A stretch of DNA of 64,000 nucleotides from Fibrella rubiginis (GTDB taxonomy: Bacteria > Bacteroidota > Bacteroidia > Cytophagales > Spirosomataceae): positions 372,001 through 436,000 of the forward strand of contig NZ_JAFMYV010000001.1 in assembly GCF_017353185.1 (NCBI RefSeq). Direction: 5' to 3'. A program made the translations under genes and the position numbers. This document shows, one piece after another, positions 34,254 to 43,018 of this stretch (the stretch's first letter is position 1; every line of letters begins with the position of its first letter). The notes below the pieces were generated by a model. The model worked only from the letters and a program-made list of their open reading frames with translations, did not search any database and was not told the DNA's origin.

Positions 34254-36203
34254 ATGCCGACTTCTATTGCTGATTTCAACGCCGACTGGCAACGTAACTA
34301 TCCCAACTATCTGGATCAATACCAATCCGGGAAAACGTCGTACGTACCAAATCTGCTGCCGCAAACTGCCGTGCAATTCTCGGTATTTCAGACGCTCGAC
34401 ATTCTGCAAAAACGGCTGGGGACCGACCGGATGCGGCAGGCGCTGGACCCGCAACAGAGCGTGCCTTCGCCGGTGTTGGGGCAGAAAAATGGCCAATGGC
34501 TGCGAAAAAGCAAGATGGTGGGCGTCAACGTGCGGACTATCGGCTCGTTCTGGAACATTATTAACTACGCCCTGACGCTGCCCGCCTGCCATGACAGCAT
34601 CCACCTGCTGCCCATCTGGGAGCCGGGGGTGGTGGGCAGCCTCTACGGCATGGTGAGCTGGCAGATAAACCCCGAATTTTATAGTGTCGACCTGGCCCGG
34701 TTCATCCCCACGCTCGACACCGTCGACAAGCAGTTGAAGGTGGTTATAAACCTGCTTCACGCCCTGGGACGCACGGTAGGCATGGACGTAATTCCGCACA
34801 CGGACCGGTTTTCGGAGATGGCACTGGTGCACCCCGCCCTGTTCGAGTGGGTACACCGCGACGGGTTCCGGCTGGTTGACCATTCCGAAAACGTGTTCAG
34901 CCACGTAGAAGAGGTCATCTGGCAATATCTCAACCAGCACGGCACCGCCGACGGTAGCCCTATTACGTACTCGAAAAGCGTTTTCTTTTCTACCCAGATT
35001 CCGCTTCTCACCGACGAGCAGCGGCATCTGATCCTGTTTGGCCTTCCCGGCGACTATGGCGGGCGGCTCCGGCGGCGAATCGACCTCATCCGGCACCTCA
35101 CGGCGCAGGGGTTCGAGACGCTGCCCATGACCATGGCCCCGCCTTATCGGGGGTTGCATATCGTGCCCAATGAGTTTGTGGTCGATGAGTTTGGGCAAAC
35201 ATGGTACCAGTACGCTTTTAACCAGCCCCAGCCATTTTCGCGGGTATTTGGGCCGTTGGCGCGGTACAAATTTTACCACAGTCTGGATGATAACCGCGAC
35301 TGGCAACTGGACTTCAAACGGCCTAATCAGCCCGCCTGGGACTATATCTGTCAGAAGGTACGGGCCTGCCAGCAACGGTATAGCTTCGATTTCATGCGTG
35401 GCGACATGGCCCATGTGCAGCTTCGGCCCGATGGCGTTCCAGCCAGTCCTGATGCCCACTACGACCCGCTACGAACCATCAAACACTATGTGCAGAACCT
35501 GGGAACACCCCATTTCGCGTTTTTCGCCGAAACCTTCCTGGCCCCCGACGACACGATGGCCTACGGCAACGAAGCCGCTCACCTCGAAGCCATCAACGCC
35601 GATAGTACGTTGGGTGATCTGCAGTCGATGGTGGTAGGGTCAGCAGTGTTTAACGAGCAGTTGGCCACCTATATTGACCTGGCCGAAACGCGGAAATTTG
35701 CGCCCAACTTCACGGTCATGACCGCCGACAAAGATGACCCGCGGTTTGACCTGTTCTACCGCACAGGCAACGTGTTTCGGTATTTTGTGGGTTTGTTTTT
35801 ACCGCAGCTACCCAGCTACGTGGGCCTCGGTTTTGAGCAGCGGAATCTGCACGAAGAACGGGGGGCTAACGAAGAATATACCAAGCTCTACGTCTTCCGT
35901 ATCAGCGACGAGGCCGAAACCGACAAAGTAACCCACGGCCCGTTTGTCTGGGGCCAAAATGCGGCGCAGTTTACCGCCATCAATCGTATCCGGGCTTTTG
36001 CCGAAACCATCTGGCCCGACCTGATCGCCCAGCCCATGCGATGGCGTCAAAAGCCCGATCCCGCCCAAGCCAACGGTACTGCCCTGGCCTGGCAAGTAGC
36101 TGACCAATACGTGTTTACGGCTTCGATAGGGGAGGCGGCTGTGACCGATGGTCCGGGTATGCTGGTATTCGAAGAAAGCGGTTGCCGGGTGTATCGCCTG
36201 TAG
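34254..36203 (+). CDS. Divergent GH13-like (alpha-amylase superfamily) protein
   Basis: 649 residues, no signal peptide, probably cytoplasmic. An alpha-amylase-type TIM barrel is suggested by segments in the right order. [18 protein letters not shown] leads. [15 protein letters not shown] matches region [11 protein letters not shown] matches region II, with Asp384 as candidate nucleophile. FFAETFL matches region III, with Glu426 as candidate acid/base. TADKDDPRF matches region IV, with Asp492 or a neighbour as third carboxylate. The surrounding sequence is unlike common amylases, and region I has HTDRF where NH is usual. Glycoside hydrolase or transglycosylase activity is inferred only. A hairpin overlaps the stop codon. 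Confidence 0.68.
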   Translation: MPTSIADFNADWQRNYPNYLDQYQSGKTSYVPNLLPQTAVQFSVFQTLDILQKRLGTDRMRQALDPQQSVPSPVLGQKNGQWLRKSKMVGVNVRTIGSFWNIINYALTLPACHDSIHLLPIWEPGVVGSLYGMVSWQINPEFYSVDLARFIPTLDTVDKQLKVVINLLHALGRTVGMDVIPHTDRFSEMALVHPALFEWVHRDGFRLVDHSENVFSHVEEVIWQYLNQHGTADGSPITYSKSVFFSTQIPLLTDEQRHLILFGLPGDYGGRLRRRIDLIRHLTAQGFETLPMTMAPPYRGLHIVPNEFVVDEFGQTWYQYAFNQPQPFSRVFGPLARYKFYHSLDDNRDWQLDFKRPNQPAWDYICQKVRACQQRYSFDFMRGDMAHVQLRPDGVPASPDAHYDPLRTIKHYVQNLGTPHFAFFAETFLAPDDTMAYGNEAAHLEAINADSTLGDLQSMVVGSAVFNEQLATYIDLAETRKFAPNFTVMTADKDDPRFDLFYRTGNVFRYFVGLFLPQLPSYVGLGFEQRNLHEERGANEEYTKLYVFRISDEAETDKVTHGPFVWGQNAAQFTAINRIRAFAETIWPDLIAQPMRWRQKPDPAQANGTALAWQVADQYVFTASIGEAAVTDGPGMLVFEESGCRVYRL

Positions 36204-36232
36204 GGGCAGTCACCATGGGCTGCCCCTACAGG
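36197..36232. terminator. Hairpin over the GH13-like stop codon
   Basis: Arms CCTGTAGGGGCAG and CTGCCCCTACAGG, 13 bases and perfect, with a 10-base loop. The TAG at 36201-36203 is part of the left arm. Confidence 0.7.
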
Positions 36233-36315
36233 TAAACCTTATTTCAACCCACCGGAACAGAGCCGGAATAGTATTTGTTAAAACTATACGATACGTTCTT
36301 TACACAATAACGGGC

Positions 36316-36323
36316 TACTTTTG
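36316..36323 (+). promoter_or_regulatory. -7 element TACTTTTG for sufB
   Basis: TACTTTTGCG lies 37 bases before the sufB ATG at 36361, predicting a leader of about 30 bases. It rules out starting sufB at the upstream in-frame codons, which belong to the run-through from the previous gene. Confidence 0.55.
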
Positions 36324-36360
36324 CGTTTACGCCCGTTTTCAAAGGCATTCGCCAACAACC

Positions 36361-37854
36361 ATGAGCAAAGAAGTTGAACTCTTAGAGAGCATTACCAACG
36401 CCGAATACAAGTACGGGTTTGAGACCCTGATTGAAGCCGACGAAGCTCCTAAAGGGCTGAACGACGACACCATACGTTTCATTTCCGCTAAAAAGAACGA
36501 GCCACAATGGCTGCTCGACTGGCGGATGGAGGCATTCCGCATCTGGCAGAAGATGGAAGAACCCCATTGGCCAAATGTGAAATACCCCAAGATCGATTAC
36601 CAGGATATCATTTATTATTCAGCCCCGAAGCAGCAGAAAACGGTTGGTTCGCTGGATGAAATCGACCCCGAACTGCGCCGTACGTTCGAGCGGCTGGGTA
36701 TCTCTCTGAGCGAACAAAAGCGTCTGGCGGGTGTAGTTGATGAACCCGTTGACGCCGACGGCAACCCCATTGAGCGCCCTCGCGTAGCGGTTGATGCCGT
36801 GATGGATTCCATTTCGGTAGCGACTACGTTTAAGAAAGAACTGGCCGAAAAGGGTATTATTTTCTGCGCCATTTCCGAGGCCGTTCAGGAACACCCTGAA
36901 CTGGTCAAGAAATACCTTGGCTCGGTGATTCCGGCCAAAGACAACTATTTCGCTGCCCTTAACGCCGCTGTTTTCTCCGACGGGTCGTTCTGTTACATTC
37001 CCAAAGGCATCCGTTGCCCAATGGAACTGTCGACCTACTTCCGCATCAACGCCGCCAACACCGGTCAATTCGAGCGGACGCTGATCGTGGCTGACGAAGG
37101 ATCGTACGTGAGCTATCTGGAAGGCTGCACCGCCCCCATGCGCGACGAAAACCAACTCCACGCTGCCTGTGTGGAATTGATCGCCCACGACAACGCCGAG
37201 ATCAAATATTCGACGGTGCAGAACTGGTACCCCGGCGACAAAGATGGTCGCGGTGGTATTTACAACTTCGTGACCAAGCGCGGCATCTGCCACACCAGCG
37301 CCAAAATCTCGTGGACGCAGGTAGAGACGGGTTCGTCGATCACCTGGAAATACCCTTCAGTGATCCTGAAAGGTGATAATTCCATCGGTGAGTTCTATTC
37401 GGTGGCCGTAACCAACAACATGCAGCAGGCCGACACGGGTACCAAAATGACCCACATCGGTAAGAATACGAAGAGCCGGATCGTGTCGAAAGGTATTTCG
37501 GCGGGCAAGAGCCAAAATTCGTATCGCGGCTTGGTGGAAGTAATGAAACGCGCCGACAACGCCCGGAATTTTTCGCAGTGCGACTCGTTGCTGCTGGGTG
37601 ATAAATGCGGTGCGCACACGTTCCCCTACATCGAAGTCAAAAACCAATCGGCCACGGTAGAGCACGAAGCCACCACGTCGAAGATCGGTGAAGATCAACT
37701 GTTTTACTGCAATCAGCGCGGCATCCCGACAGAACAGGCCGTAGCGCTGATCATCAACGGTTACGCCAAAGAAGTCCTGAACCAACTGCCGATGGAGTTC
37801 GCTATCGAAGCCCAGAAACTGCTGGAAATCAGCCTGGAAGGTTCAGTAGGATAA
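36361..37854 (+). CDS. sufB: Fe-S cluster assembly protein SufB
   Basis: A 497-residue scaffold subunit of the SufBCD complex, which builds iron-sulfur clusters in the cytoplasm. Family landmarks include [33 protein letters not shown] (cysteine-containing) and [20 protein letters not shown], with a C-terminal [16 protein letters not shown]. The start [13 protein letters not shown] is set by the promoter and family length. SufC, SufD and SufS normally follow in Bacteroidota. Here a terminator comes 53 bases after the stop, followed by a toxin-antitoxin pair, so the operon partners must be elsewhere. Confidence 0.96.
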   Translation: MSKEVELLESITNAEYKYGFETLIEADEAPKGLNDDTIRFISAKKNEPQWLLDWRMEAFRIWQKMEEPHWPNVKYPKIDYQDIIYYSAPKQQKTVGSLDEIDPELRRTFERLGISLSEQKRLAGVVDEPVDADGNPIERPRVAVDAVMDSISVATTFKKELAEKGIIFCAISEAVQEHPELVKKYLGSVIPAKDNYFAALNAAVFSDGSFCYIPKGIRCPMELSTYFRINAANTGQFERTLIVADEGSYVSYLEGCTAPMRDENQLHAACVELIAHDNAEIKYSTVQNWYPGDKDGRGGIYNFVTKRGICHTSAKISWTQVETGSSITWKYPSVILKGDNSIGEFYSVAVTNNMQQADTGTKMTHIGKNTKSRIVSKGISAGKSQNSYRGLVEVMKRADNARNFSQCDSLLLGDKCGAHTFPYIEVKNQSATVEHEATTSKIGEDQLFYCNQRGIPTEQAVALIINGYAKEVLNQLPMEFAIEAQKLLEISLEGSVG

Positions 37855-37906
37855 TAGCCTAACGGACGGGGCCGCCCGTGCGGCGTTGCTCCGTTTGTAT
37901 AATGAC

Positions 37907-37938
37907 AAAGCCCCTGCGAACATGTGGGGGCTTTTTTT
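37907..37938 (+). terminator. Intrinsic terminator after sufB
   Basis: AAAGCCCC and GGGGGCTTT arms with a short loop, followed by a run of seven T's on the plus strand. It is a conventional rho-independent terminator 53 bases after the sufB stop. Confidence 0.85.
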
Positions 37939-37984
37939 ATGCCGAAAATAGTTACCTTGTTAAATCTAAAAATGAAGATTGCAT

Positions 37985-38182
37985 ATGATCGTCGAACGTA
38001 CTGCCAGCGAAGTCATTGTTCGTCTTTCTCCCTCAGTTAATGTGGAAGAACTACAGCAGGTGCTTAATTATCTAGAATACAAAGAAGCTACCGCAGAAAG
38101 TGAAGCCACACAGGATGAGGTAGATGTGTTGGTATCGGAAGTGAAAAAAGCCCGGCAAATTTCCCGACACGGTACACGGTGA
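37985..38182 (+). CDS. Putative antitoxin of a PIN-type toxin-antitoxin pair
   Basis: 65 residues. A short N-terminal beta part (IVERTASEVIVRLSP) is followed by a helical acidic middle and a basic C-terminal tail (VKKARQISRHGTR), typical of small antitoxins. No family name can be given from sequence alone. The stop overlaps the GTG of the PIN gene by four bases (GTGA), so the pair is translationally coupled. The two genes are more AT-rich than the surroundings. Confidence 0.7.
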   Translation: MIVERTASEVIVRLSPSVNVEELQQVLNYLEYKEATAESEATQDEVDVLVSEVKKARQISRHGTR

Positions 38183-38640
38183 AGGTTATTGTTGATACAA
38201 ATATTGTCTTTAGCGCGGTTCTGAATTCGAACGGTCGAATCGGCGATTTGCTTTTTAACTCCACCGGCTTATTCACGTTTTATAGTTGCGATTTTCTCAA
38301 AACAGAACTGAATAATCATAGAGTTAAGCTAGTGAAGATTGCTAAGAAAATGACTGAATCACAGGTCGATATAGCAGTGAATAACGTGCTTGGTCAATGT
38401 ACACTCATAAACGAAAAGCTTATTTCAGGTTCCTATTGGGAAATTGCTGAGCGTATTACAGCCGATATTGACCCAGATGATGCTGCATTCATTGCGCTCA
38501 ATGAGCAACTAAGCGCTACACTTTGGACAGGCGATAAAGTGCTTTATACAGGTCTTCGCGCGAAGGGATATGCCCGAATCCTCAATACAGATGATCTTTG
38601 GTCTCTACGTGTTGCACTTGGTGATGATTCGCGTGGGTAG
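38179..38640 (+). CDS. PIN-domain ribonuclease toxin (putative toxin component, PIN family)
   Basis: 153 residues covering one PIN domain. Acidic metal-binding positions are visible as VIVDTNIVFSA (Asp6), LKTELNNH (Glu), DIDPDDAAFIALN and LWTGDKVL. This order is typical of the PIN_3/COG1569 toxins, which cleave RNA unless bound by the antitoxin. The start is GTG, overlapping the antitoxin stop. Its own stop codon is part of the -7 element of the next gene. Low GC suggests it arrived as a cassette. Confidence 0.85.
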   Translation: MKVIVDTNIVFSAVLNSNGRIGDLLFNSTGLFTFYSCDFLKTELNNHRVKLVKIAKKMTESQVDIAVNNVLGQCTLINEKLISGSYWEIAERITADIDPDDAAFIALNEQLSATLWTGDKVLYTGLRAKGYARILNTDDLWSLRVALGDDSRG

Positions 38641-38645
38641 TTTTG
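38638..38645 (+). promoter_or_regulatory. -7 element TAGTTTTG overlapping the PIN stop codon
   Basis: The TAG of the toxin gene (38638-38640) forms the TA and first n of TAGTTTTG. It lies 45 bases before the alpha-galactosidase ATG at 38691 and excludes the TTG start at 38643. Confidence 0.5.
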
Positions 38646-38690
38646 CATAGCTCTCAGCTATTGTTGCTGTATGCCGCACAACCCCCAACT

Positions 38691-40898
38691 ATGTACCTGA
38701 TCCGATCTACTTTCTACTGGCTAAGTGGCTTGCTGATCCTGCCCTCGCTGGGCATAGCGCAAACCGTATCCGAAATTCCAATTGAAACAGCCCGTACGGC
38801 AATGGTGCTACGGGTTGATGCCGATAGGCACGTAACCACTGTGCATCTGGGCAAACGGCTCACGCAGGCAGCCGACTATGCCCGGCTGCCGGGTAACCCG
38901 CGCTTGTATGAGGGTTACTCCGATCTGTACAGTTCGGCCTACACACCTGCCGGGTCGCGGAGTTTACTGGAGCCCGCCGTGCAGGCCACCCACGTCGATG
39001 GCAATCCCTCGCTCGACCTGGTGTATGTGCGGCATGAGACTAAACCTGTGCGCGATGGGGTGACGTTGACGGACGTTTATTTGAAAGATCCGCAGTATCC
39101 GTTTGAGGTGACGCTGCATTACCAGGCATACCGGAATGAAGATGTGATTGAGCAATGGTCTACCATCCGGCATACCGAAAAGAAGGCTATCCGGCTGGCG
39201 CATTTCGCGTCGGCGAACCTGTATCTGACCGCCAAAGACTATTACCTGACCCATTTTCACGGCACCCACGCCTCGGAGGTGCGGCCCGAAGAAACCAAAC
39301 TGACGGCGGGGATGAAGGTGCTTGATAGTAAGCTTGGTACGCGGGCGCAATTGTTTCAGGCTCCCATGTTTATGCTGTCGATGAATCAGCCGGCACAGGA
39401 AGAAACCGGCGACGTGCTGGCCGGGACGCTGGCGTGGTCGGGCAATTTTCAGTTCGCGTTTGAGCTTGACCCGCAGCATAATCTGCGGTTGCTGGCGGGC
39501 ATGAACCCGTTCGCCTCTGACTATTCGCTGGAGCCGGGAAAAGCATTTGACACCCCCGCGCTGATTTACACGTTCTCGAATCAGGGCACGGGATTAGCCA
39601 GCCGCAACCTGCAACGGTGGGCCAGAAAACACCGCATTCCGCAGGGTGAAGGCAACCGGCTCACCCTGCTTAACAATTGGGAAGCCACTTATTTTGATTT
39701 CGACGAACCCAAGCTGGTAGGTTTGTTTAAAGAAGCCAAAACCTTGGGTGTGGACCTGTTTCTGCTCGACGATGGCTGGTTTGGTAATAATCATCCCCGC
39801 AACGATGACTTTGCCGGCCTGGGCGACTGGCAGGCAAACAAGAAGAAACTACCCCACGGCATTGGCTACCTCGTGAAAGAAGCCGAAGCCGCGGGGGTGA
39901 AGTTTGGTATCTGGGTAGAGCCGGAGATGGTAAACCCCAAAAGTGATCTCTACCAGAAGCACCCCGACTGGGTGATTAAACTGCCCAACCGCCCCGACGC
40001 CGTGTTCCGTCATCAGCAGGTGTTGGACCTCTCTAACCCCGCTGTACAGAATTTCGTCTACGGCGTGGTGGACGGCCTGCTCACCGAAAATCCGACGCTT
40101 GGCTACATCAAGTGGGATTGTAACGCGGTGATTTACAATGCGTACTCGTCCGTTAACCCCGCTGATCATCTTTACGTTGACTACGTGCGGGGACTGTATT
40201 CGGTGCTGGAGAAGCTGCGGGCCAAACACCCTGCCGTGCCCATGATGTTGTGTTCGGGCGGCGGAGCGCGGGTGGATTATGGTGCGCTGAACTACTTCAC
40301 TGAGTTCTGGCCGAGTGATAATACCAGCCCCACCGAGCGCATTTTCATTCAACATAATTACTCGTATTTCTTCCCTGCCATTGCCACCTGCAACCACATC
40401 ACGGCCTGGGGCGATTTTCCGATGAAGTTCCGCACCGACGTGGCAATGGCGGGCAAAATGGGCTACGACATTGTCGTGAGTAAGCTCTCGCCCGCCGACC
40501 TGGCCTTTAGTCAGCAGGCTTTGAAAACATATGACCGCCTGAAACCTGTGATCTGGCAGGGAGATCAGTATCGGCTGCAATCGCCGCAAAACAATGACGT
40601 GTCGGCCATGCTGTTTGTGAGTGAAAAAGGAGACCGGGCCGTGTGGTTTTCGTACCTCGTCAGCACCCGCTACAAAGCTGGAACCGATCAGCCACCCATT
40701 CGGCTAAAGGGTCTGCAAGCCGACCGGCAGTATAAAATCAGAGAGATTAACCTGGCCGCCGGGCAAAAATCGCCCATCAATTCGTCGCTGACCTATTCGG
40801 GTGATTTTCTCATGACCGTAGGCCTCGACCCCGCCGTGAGCGGGCAGCGTACCAGCGTAGTGTTGGAAGTAGCTGAGGCGGGTTCGGCAGGTTGGTAA
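38691..40898 (+). CDS. GH36 alpha-galactosidase, secreted
   Basis: 735 residues. A signal peptide (STFYWLSGLLILPSLGIAQ) is followed by the N-terminal beta-supersandwich of family GH36 (to about residue 315) and then the TIM barrel. Motifs are LLNNWEATYFDFDE, FLLDDGWFG and GIWVEPEMVNPKSDLY. The nucleophile Asp476 is in YIKWDCNA and the acid/base Asp543 is in FWPSDNTSP. It hydrolyses terminal alpha-galactosides such as raffinose or melibiose, probably in the periplasm. All catalytic residues are intact and length is normal. No transporter or SusCD pair lies nearby, so it appears to stand alone. Confidence 0.95.
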   Translation: MYLIRSTFYWLSGLLILPSLGIAQTVSEIPIETARTAMVLRVDADRHVTTVHLGKRLTQAADYARLPGNPRLYEGYSDLYSSAYTPAGSRSLLEPAVQATHVDGNPSLDLVYVRHETKPVRDGVTLTDVYLKDPQYPFEVTLHYQAYRNEDVIEQWSTIRHTEKKAIRLAHFASANLYLTAKDYYLTHFHGTHASEVRPEETKLTAGMKVLDSKLGTRAQLFQAPMFMLSMNQPAQEETGDVLAGTLAWSGNFQFAFELDPQHNLRLLAGMNPFASDYSLEPGKAFDTPALIYTFSNQGTGLASRNLQRWARKHRIPQGEGNRLTLLNNWEATYFDFDEPKLVGLFKEAKTLGVDLFLLDDGWFGNNHPRNDDFAGLGDWQANKKKLPHGIGYLVKEAEAAGVKFGIWVEPEMVNPKSDLYQKHPDWVIKLPNRPDAVFRHQQVLDLSNPAVQNFVYGVVDGLLTENPTLGYIKWDCNAVIYNAYSSVNPADHLYVDYVRGLYSVLEKLRAKHPAVPMMLCSGGGARVDYGALNYFTEFWPSDNTSPTERIFIQHNYSYFFPAIATCNHITAWGDFPMKFRTDVAMAGKMGYDIVVSKLSPADLAFSQQALKTYDRLKPVIWQGDQYRLQSPQNNDVSAMLFVSEKGDRAVWFSYLVSTRYKAGTDQPPIRLKGLQADRQYKIREINLAAGQKSPINSSLTYSGDFLMTVGLDPAVSGQRTSVVLEVAEAGSAGW

Positions 40899-40968
40899 CA
40901 GTGGCTTAACAGGCCTTATGGCTGGTGCATCTACCTTGCCGGCTAATCAACAAAACGCCTGTTGTCTT

Positions 40969-41316
40969 ATGGCCTGGATGTATCTGCTGTTGGCGTCGGC
41001 CTGTCAGGCTGTCTGGACGTATTCGCTGAAACAAGCTGATTTTGGGGCACTGGTGCAGTTTCGATTGAGCTTGGGTGTGCTGTTGCCCATCGTTGTCAAT
41101 ATCGTGTCGGGGCTGGCGAACGTGTTTTTTCTGAACCTGGCGTTTAAACAAATGCCTCTTACCACCGCCTTCGGCGTATGGACTGCCGGTACGCTGGTGC
41201 TGCTAAAACTGGCCGATGTGGTATTCCTGAATGCCAGTTACACGGTCGCCGAGCTCTTCTTCGTAGCGCTGTTGGCTGTGGCAATCATCGGGCTTAAATT
41301 GGTCGCACCAAACTAA
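40969..41316 (+). CDS. SMR-like four-helix membrane protein lacking the key glutamate
   Basis: 115 residues with four predicted transmembrane helices, the size and layout of small multidrug resistance (EmrE/SugE) proteins. The motif MAWMYLLLASACQAVWTYSLK aligns with the first SMR helix, but Gln13 replaces the membrane-embedded glutamate that binds protons and substrate (Glu14 in EmrE). The third-helix AFGVWTAGTLVLLKL keeps the family pattern. It is therefore a divergent SMR paralogue that may not run proton-coupled exchange. The start at 40969 removes a non-hydrophobic extension. It is followed 11 bases later by a DinB-like gene. Confidence 0.75.
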   Translation: MAWMYLLLASACQAVWTYSLKQADFGALVQFRLSLGVLLPIVVNIVSGLANVFFLNLAFKQMPLTTAFGVWTAGTLVLLKLADVVFLNASYTVAELFFVALLAVAIIGLKLVAPN

Positions 41317-41327
41317 ACAAACGTCCT

Positions 41328-41870
41328 ATGCAAGCTGACGATGCCCGTCAATTTCCTATTGGCCGCTGGGCTGGACAAGCCCACTTTTCTGCCGCCGAAA
41401 TCACCGACCGTATTGCGCAACTCCGTGAGCTACCCCGGCAGTATCGCAGCCTGACCGAGTCGCTGAGCGATGACGAGCTTTCGCGTGTATACCGACCCGG
41501 TAGCTGGACCATCCGGCAGTTGGTGCATCACGTAGCCGACACGCATGGGTGGCACTATTACCGGATCAAACATGCCCTTACCCTGCCCGAAACGGCCCCC
41601 GGCATCCTGAGCACCGTTAACGACTGGGCCGCCCAACCCGACGGTCATGATGCCCCCGTGGCGCCGTCGCTGGCCATCATCGACGGGCTGCACGAACGGT
41701 TGGCCTACCTGTATGAACACCTGACAGAGACCGATTTGCAAAAAGCTTATTATCACCCTTTCCGGCAAATCGACGTGAGTTTGGCGCAGGCCATTGACAT
41801 GGTTGTCTGGCATGGGCAACATCACCTGGCGCATATCCGGCTGGCAATAGGGAAGGGAGGAATGGAGTAA
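41328..41870 (+). CDS. DinB/YfiT family metal-dependent protein (bacillithiol transferase-like)
   Basis: 180 residues. A four-helix DinB fold carries the metal-ligand histidines in QLVHHVADTH and WHGQHHLAHI, as in YfiT/BstA. The segment YRPGSWTIRQLVHHVADTH and the following KHALTLPETAPGI are characteristic. YfiT-type proteins are proposed thiol S-transferases, and Bacteroidota often contain bacillithiol, so detoxification is a plausible role. It is cytoplasmic. The TAA stop lies inside the left arm of the next hairpin. Confidence 0.88.
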   Translation: MQADDARQFPIGRWAGQAHFSAAEITDRIAQLRELPRQYRSLTESLSDDELSRVYRPGSWTIRQLVHHVADTHGWHYYRIKHALTLPETAPGILSTVNDWAAQPDGHDAPVAPSLAIIDGLHERLAYLYEHLTETDLQKAYYHPFRQIDVSLAQAIDMVVWHGQHHLAHIRLAIGKGGME

Positions 41871-41949
41871 AGGAAAAAGGAGGAAGGGTTGTTTACGCCA
41901 GTCCATTGCTTAGGCGTAAGCAACCCTTCCTCCTTTTTTCCTTTACTCC
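41864..41949. terminator. Junction hairpin (GGAGTAAAGGAAAAAGG words)
   Basis: Left arm 41864-41891, right arm 41921-41949, complementary apart from a one-base bulge, extended inwards by TTTACGCC/GGCGTAAG. It lies between convergent genes, with the YfiT-like stop in the left arm. The inner GTTGTTTACGCC / GGCGTAAGCAAC resembles the shared apical module. Confidence 0.82.
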
Positions 41950-41959
41950 CTTCCTCCGT

Positions 41960-42913
41960 TTATTCCACCACAACCCCCATCGCGCAGAACTTGTCGATGC
42001 GCTGGTCAATGCGCTCTTCAGGCGATAGAGCGTTGAGTTCGGTGAGGGTGTCGAGGATTGTTCTTTTCAAGATGTTGGCCATCTCGGCGTGGTCGTAATG
42101 AGCACCGCCAACGGGTTCGTCGACGATACCGTCCACGAGTTTGAACGAGGTCATGTCGGTGGCGGTGAGCTTCATGGCTTCGGCCGCCTGCTCTTTGTAG
42201 TTCCAACTACGCCACAGGATGGTAGAGCAGTTTTCGGGCGAAATAACGGAGTACCAGGTATTTTCGAGCATCAGCACCCGATCACCGATGGCAATGCCGA
42301 GTGCCCCGCCGCTGGCCCCTTCGCCAATGACGATACAGATGACGGGCACTTTCAGCAAAAACATTTCTTTCAGGTTGCGGGCAATGGCCTCACCCTGCCC
42401 GCGCTCTTCGGCTTCAAGGCCAGGAAAGGCACCCGGCGTGTCGATGAGCGTCACGATGGGTTTGTTGAACTTCTCGGCCATTTTCATCAGGCGGAGGGCT
42501 TTTCGGTAGCCTTCGGGGTTGGGCATGCCGAAGTTGCGGTGCTGCCGCTGCTTGGTATTGCGGCCTTTCTGCTGCCCAATAATCATGATGGTCTGCCCGT
42601 CTATTTCGGCAAAACCACCTACCATGGCGGGGTCGTCGCGCACGGTGCGGTCGCCGTGAAGCTCAATGAACTGGTCGCACATCCGCTCGATATAGTCGAG
42701 CGTGTAGGGCCGGTCGGGATGGCGCGAAAGCTGCACGCGCTGCCAGCGTGTGAGGTTCCTAAACAGCTCGTGCCGCAGCCGGTCGATGCTTTTTTCCAGC
42801 GTCTCAACAGCCTCCGACACATCGACCTTATTGGTCTCGGCCAGCCGCTTCATCTCATCCAATCGACCTTCTAAATCGGCAATCGGTTTCTCAAAGTCGA
42901 GGTAGGTTCTCAT
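41960..42913 (-). CDS. accA: Acetyl-CoA carboxylase carboxyltransferase subunit alpha
   Basis: 317 residues, the normal length. AccA and AccD form the carboxyltransferase that moves CO2 from carboxybiotin to acetyl-CoA, the first step of fatty acid synthesis. The crotonase-like signatures are [19 protein letters not shown] and [19 protein letters not shown], and [12 protein letters not shown] is also present. The N-terminal [18 protein letters not shown] is typical. No accD is in the window. A 39-bp-arm hairpin lies just upstream of the start, separating it from the MBL gene. Confidence 0.97.
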   Translation of the reverse strand: MRTYLDFEKPIADLEGRLDEMKRLAETNKVDVSEAVETLEKSIDRLRHELFRNLTRWQRVQLSRHPDRPYTLDYIERMCDQFIELHGDRTVRDDPAMVGGFAEIDGQTIMIIGQQKGRNTKQRQHRNFGMPNPEGYRKALRLMKMAEKFNKPIVTLIDTPGAFPGLEAEERGQGEAIARNLKEMFLLKVPVICIVIGEGASGGALGIAIGDRVLMLENTWYSVISPENCSTILWRSWNYKEQAAEAMKLTATDMTSFKLVDGIVDEPVGGAHYDHAEMANILKRTILDTLTELNALSPEERIDQRIDKFCAMGVVVE

Positions 42914-42920
42914 AAGGGGA

Positions 42921-43014
42921 GTTCAATGTTTAAAGTCTAATGTCTAAAGTTGCTTCGCGTATTGCTTGATCCAAGCGCGAAGCAACTTTAGACATTAGAC
43001 TTTAAACATTGAAC
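42921..43014. terminator. Junction hairpin with 39-bp perfect arms (GTTTAAAGTC word family)
   Basis: Arms 42921-42959 and 42976-43014 are exact complements. The basal words are GTTCAATGTTTAAAGTC and TAATGTCTAAAG, and the apical part is GTTGCTTCGCG / CGCGAAGCAAC. It lies between two minus-strand genes, ending five bases before the MBL gene stop. Confidence 0.88.
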
Positions 43015-43018
43015 TGAT

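Noticed and set aside
34227..35459. A 410-residue open frame antisense to the GH13-like gene
   Set aside because: It lies wholly opposite a gene with recognisable motifs, has Arg/His/Gln-rich composition typical of antisense frames in GC-rich DNA, and has no start or promoter context.
36148..36360. N-terminal extension of SufB by 71 residues
   Set aside because: It overlaps the GH13-like gene and contains the sufB promoter element; SufB family length fits the ATG at 36361.
42089..42874. A 261-residue frame opposite accA
   Set aside because: AccA is full length and conserved on the minus strand; the antisense frame is a codon-bias artefact.
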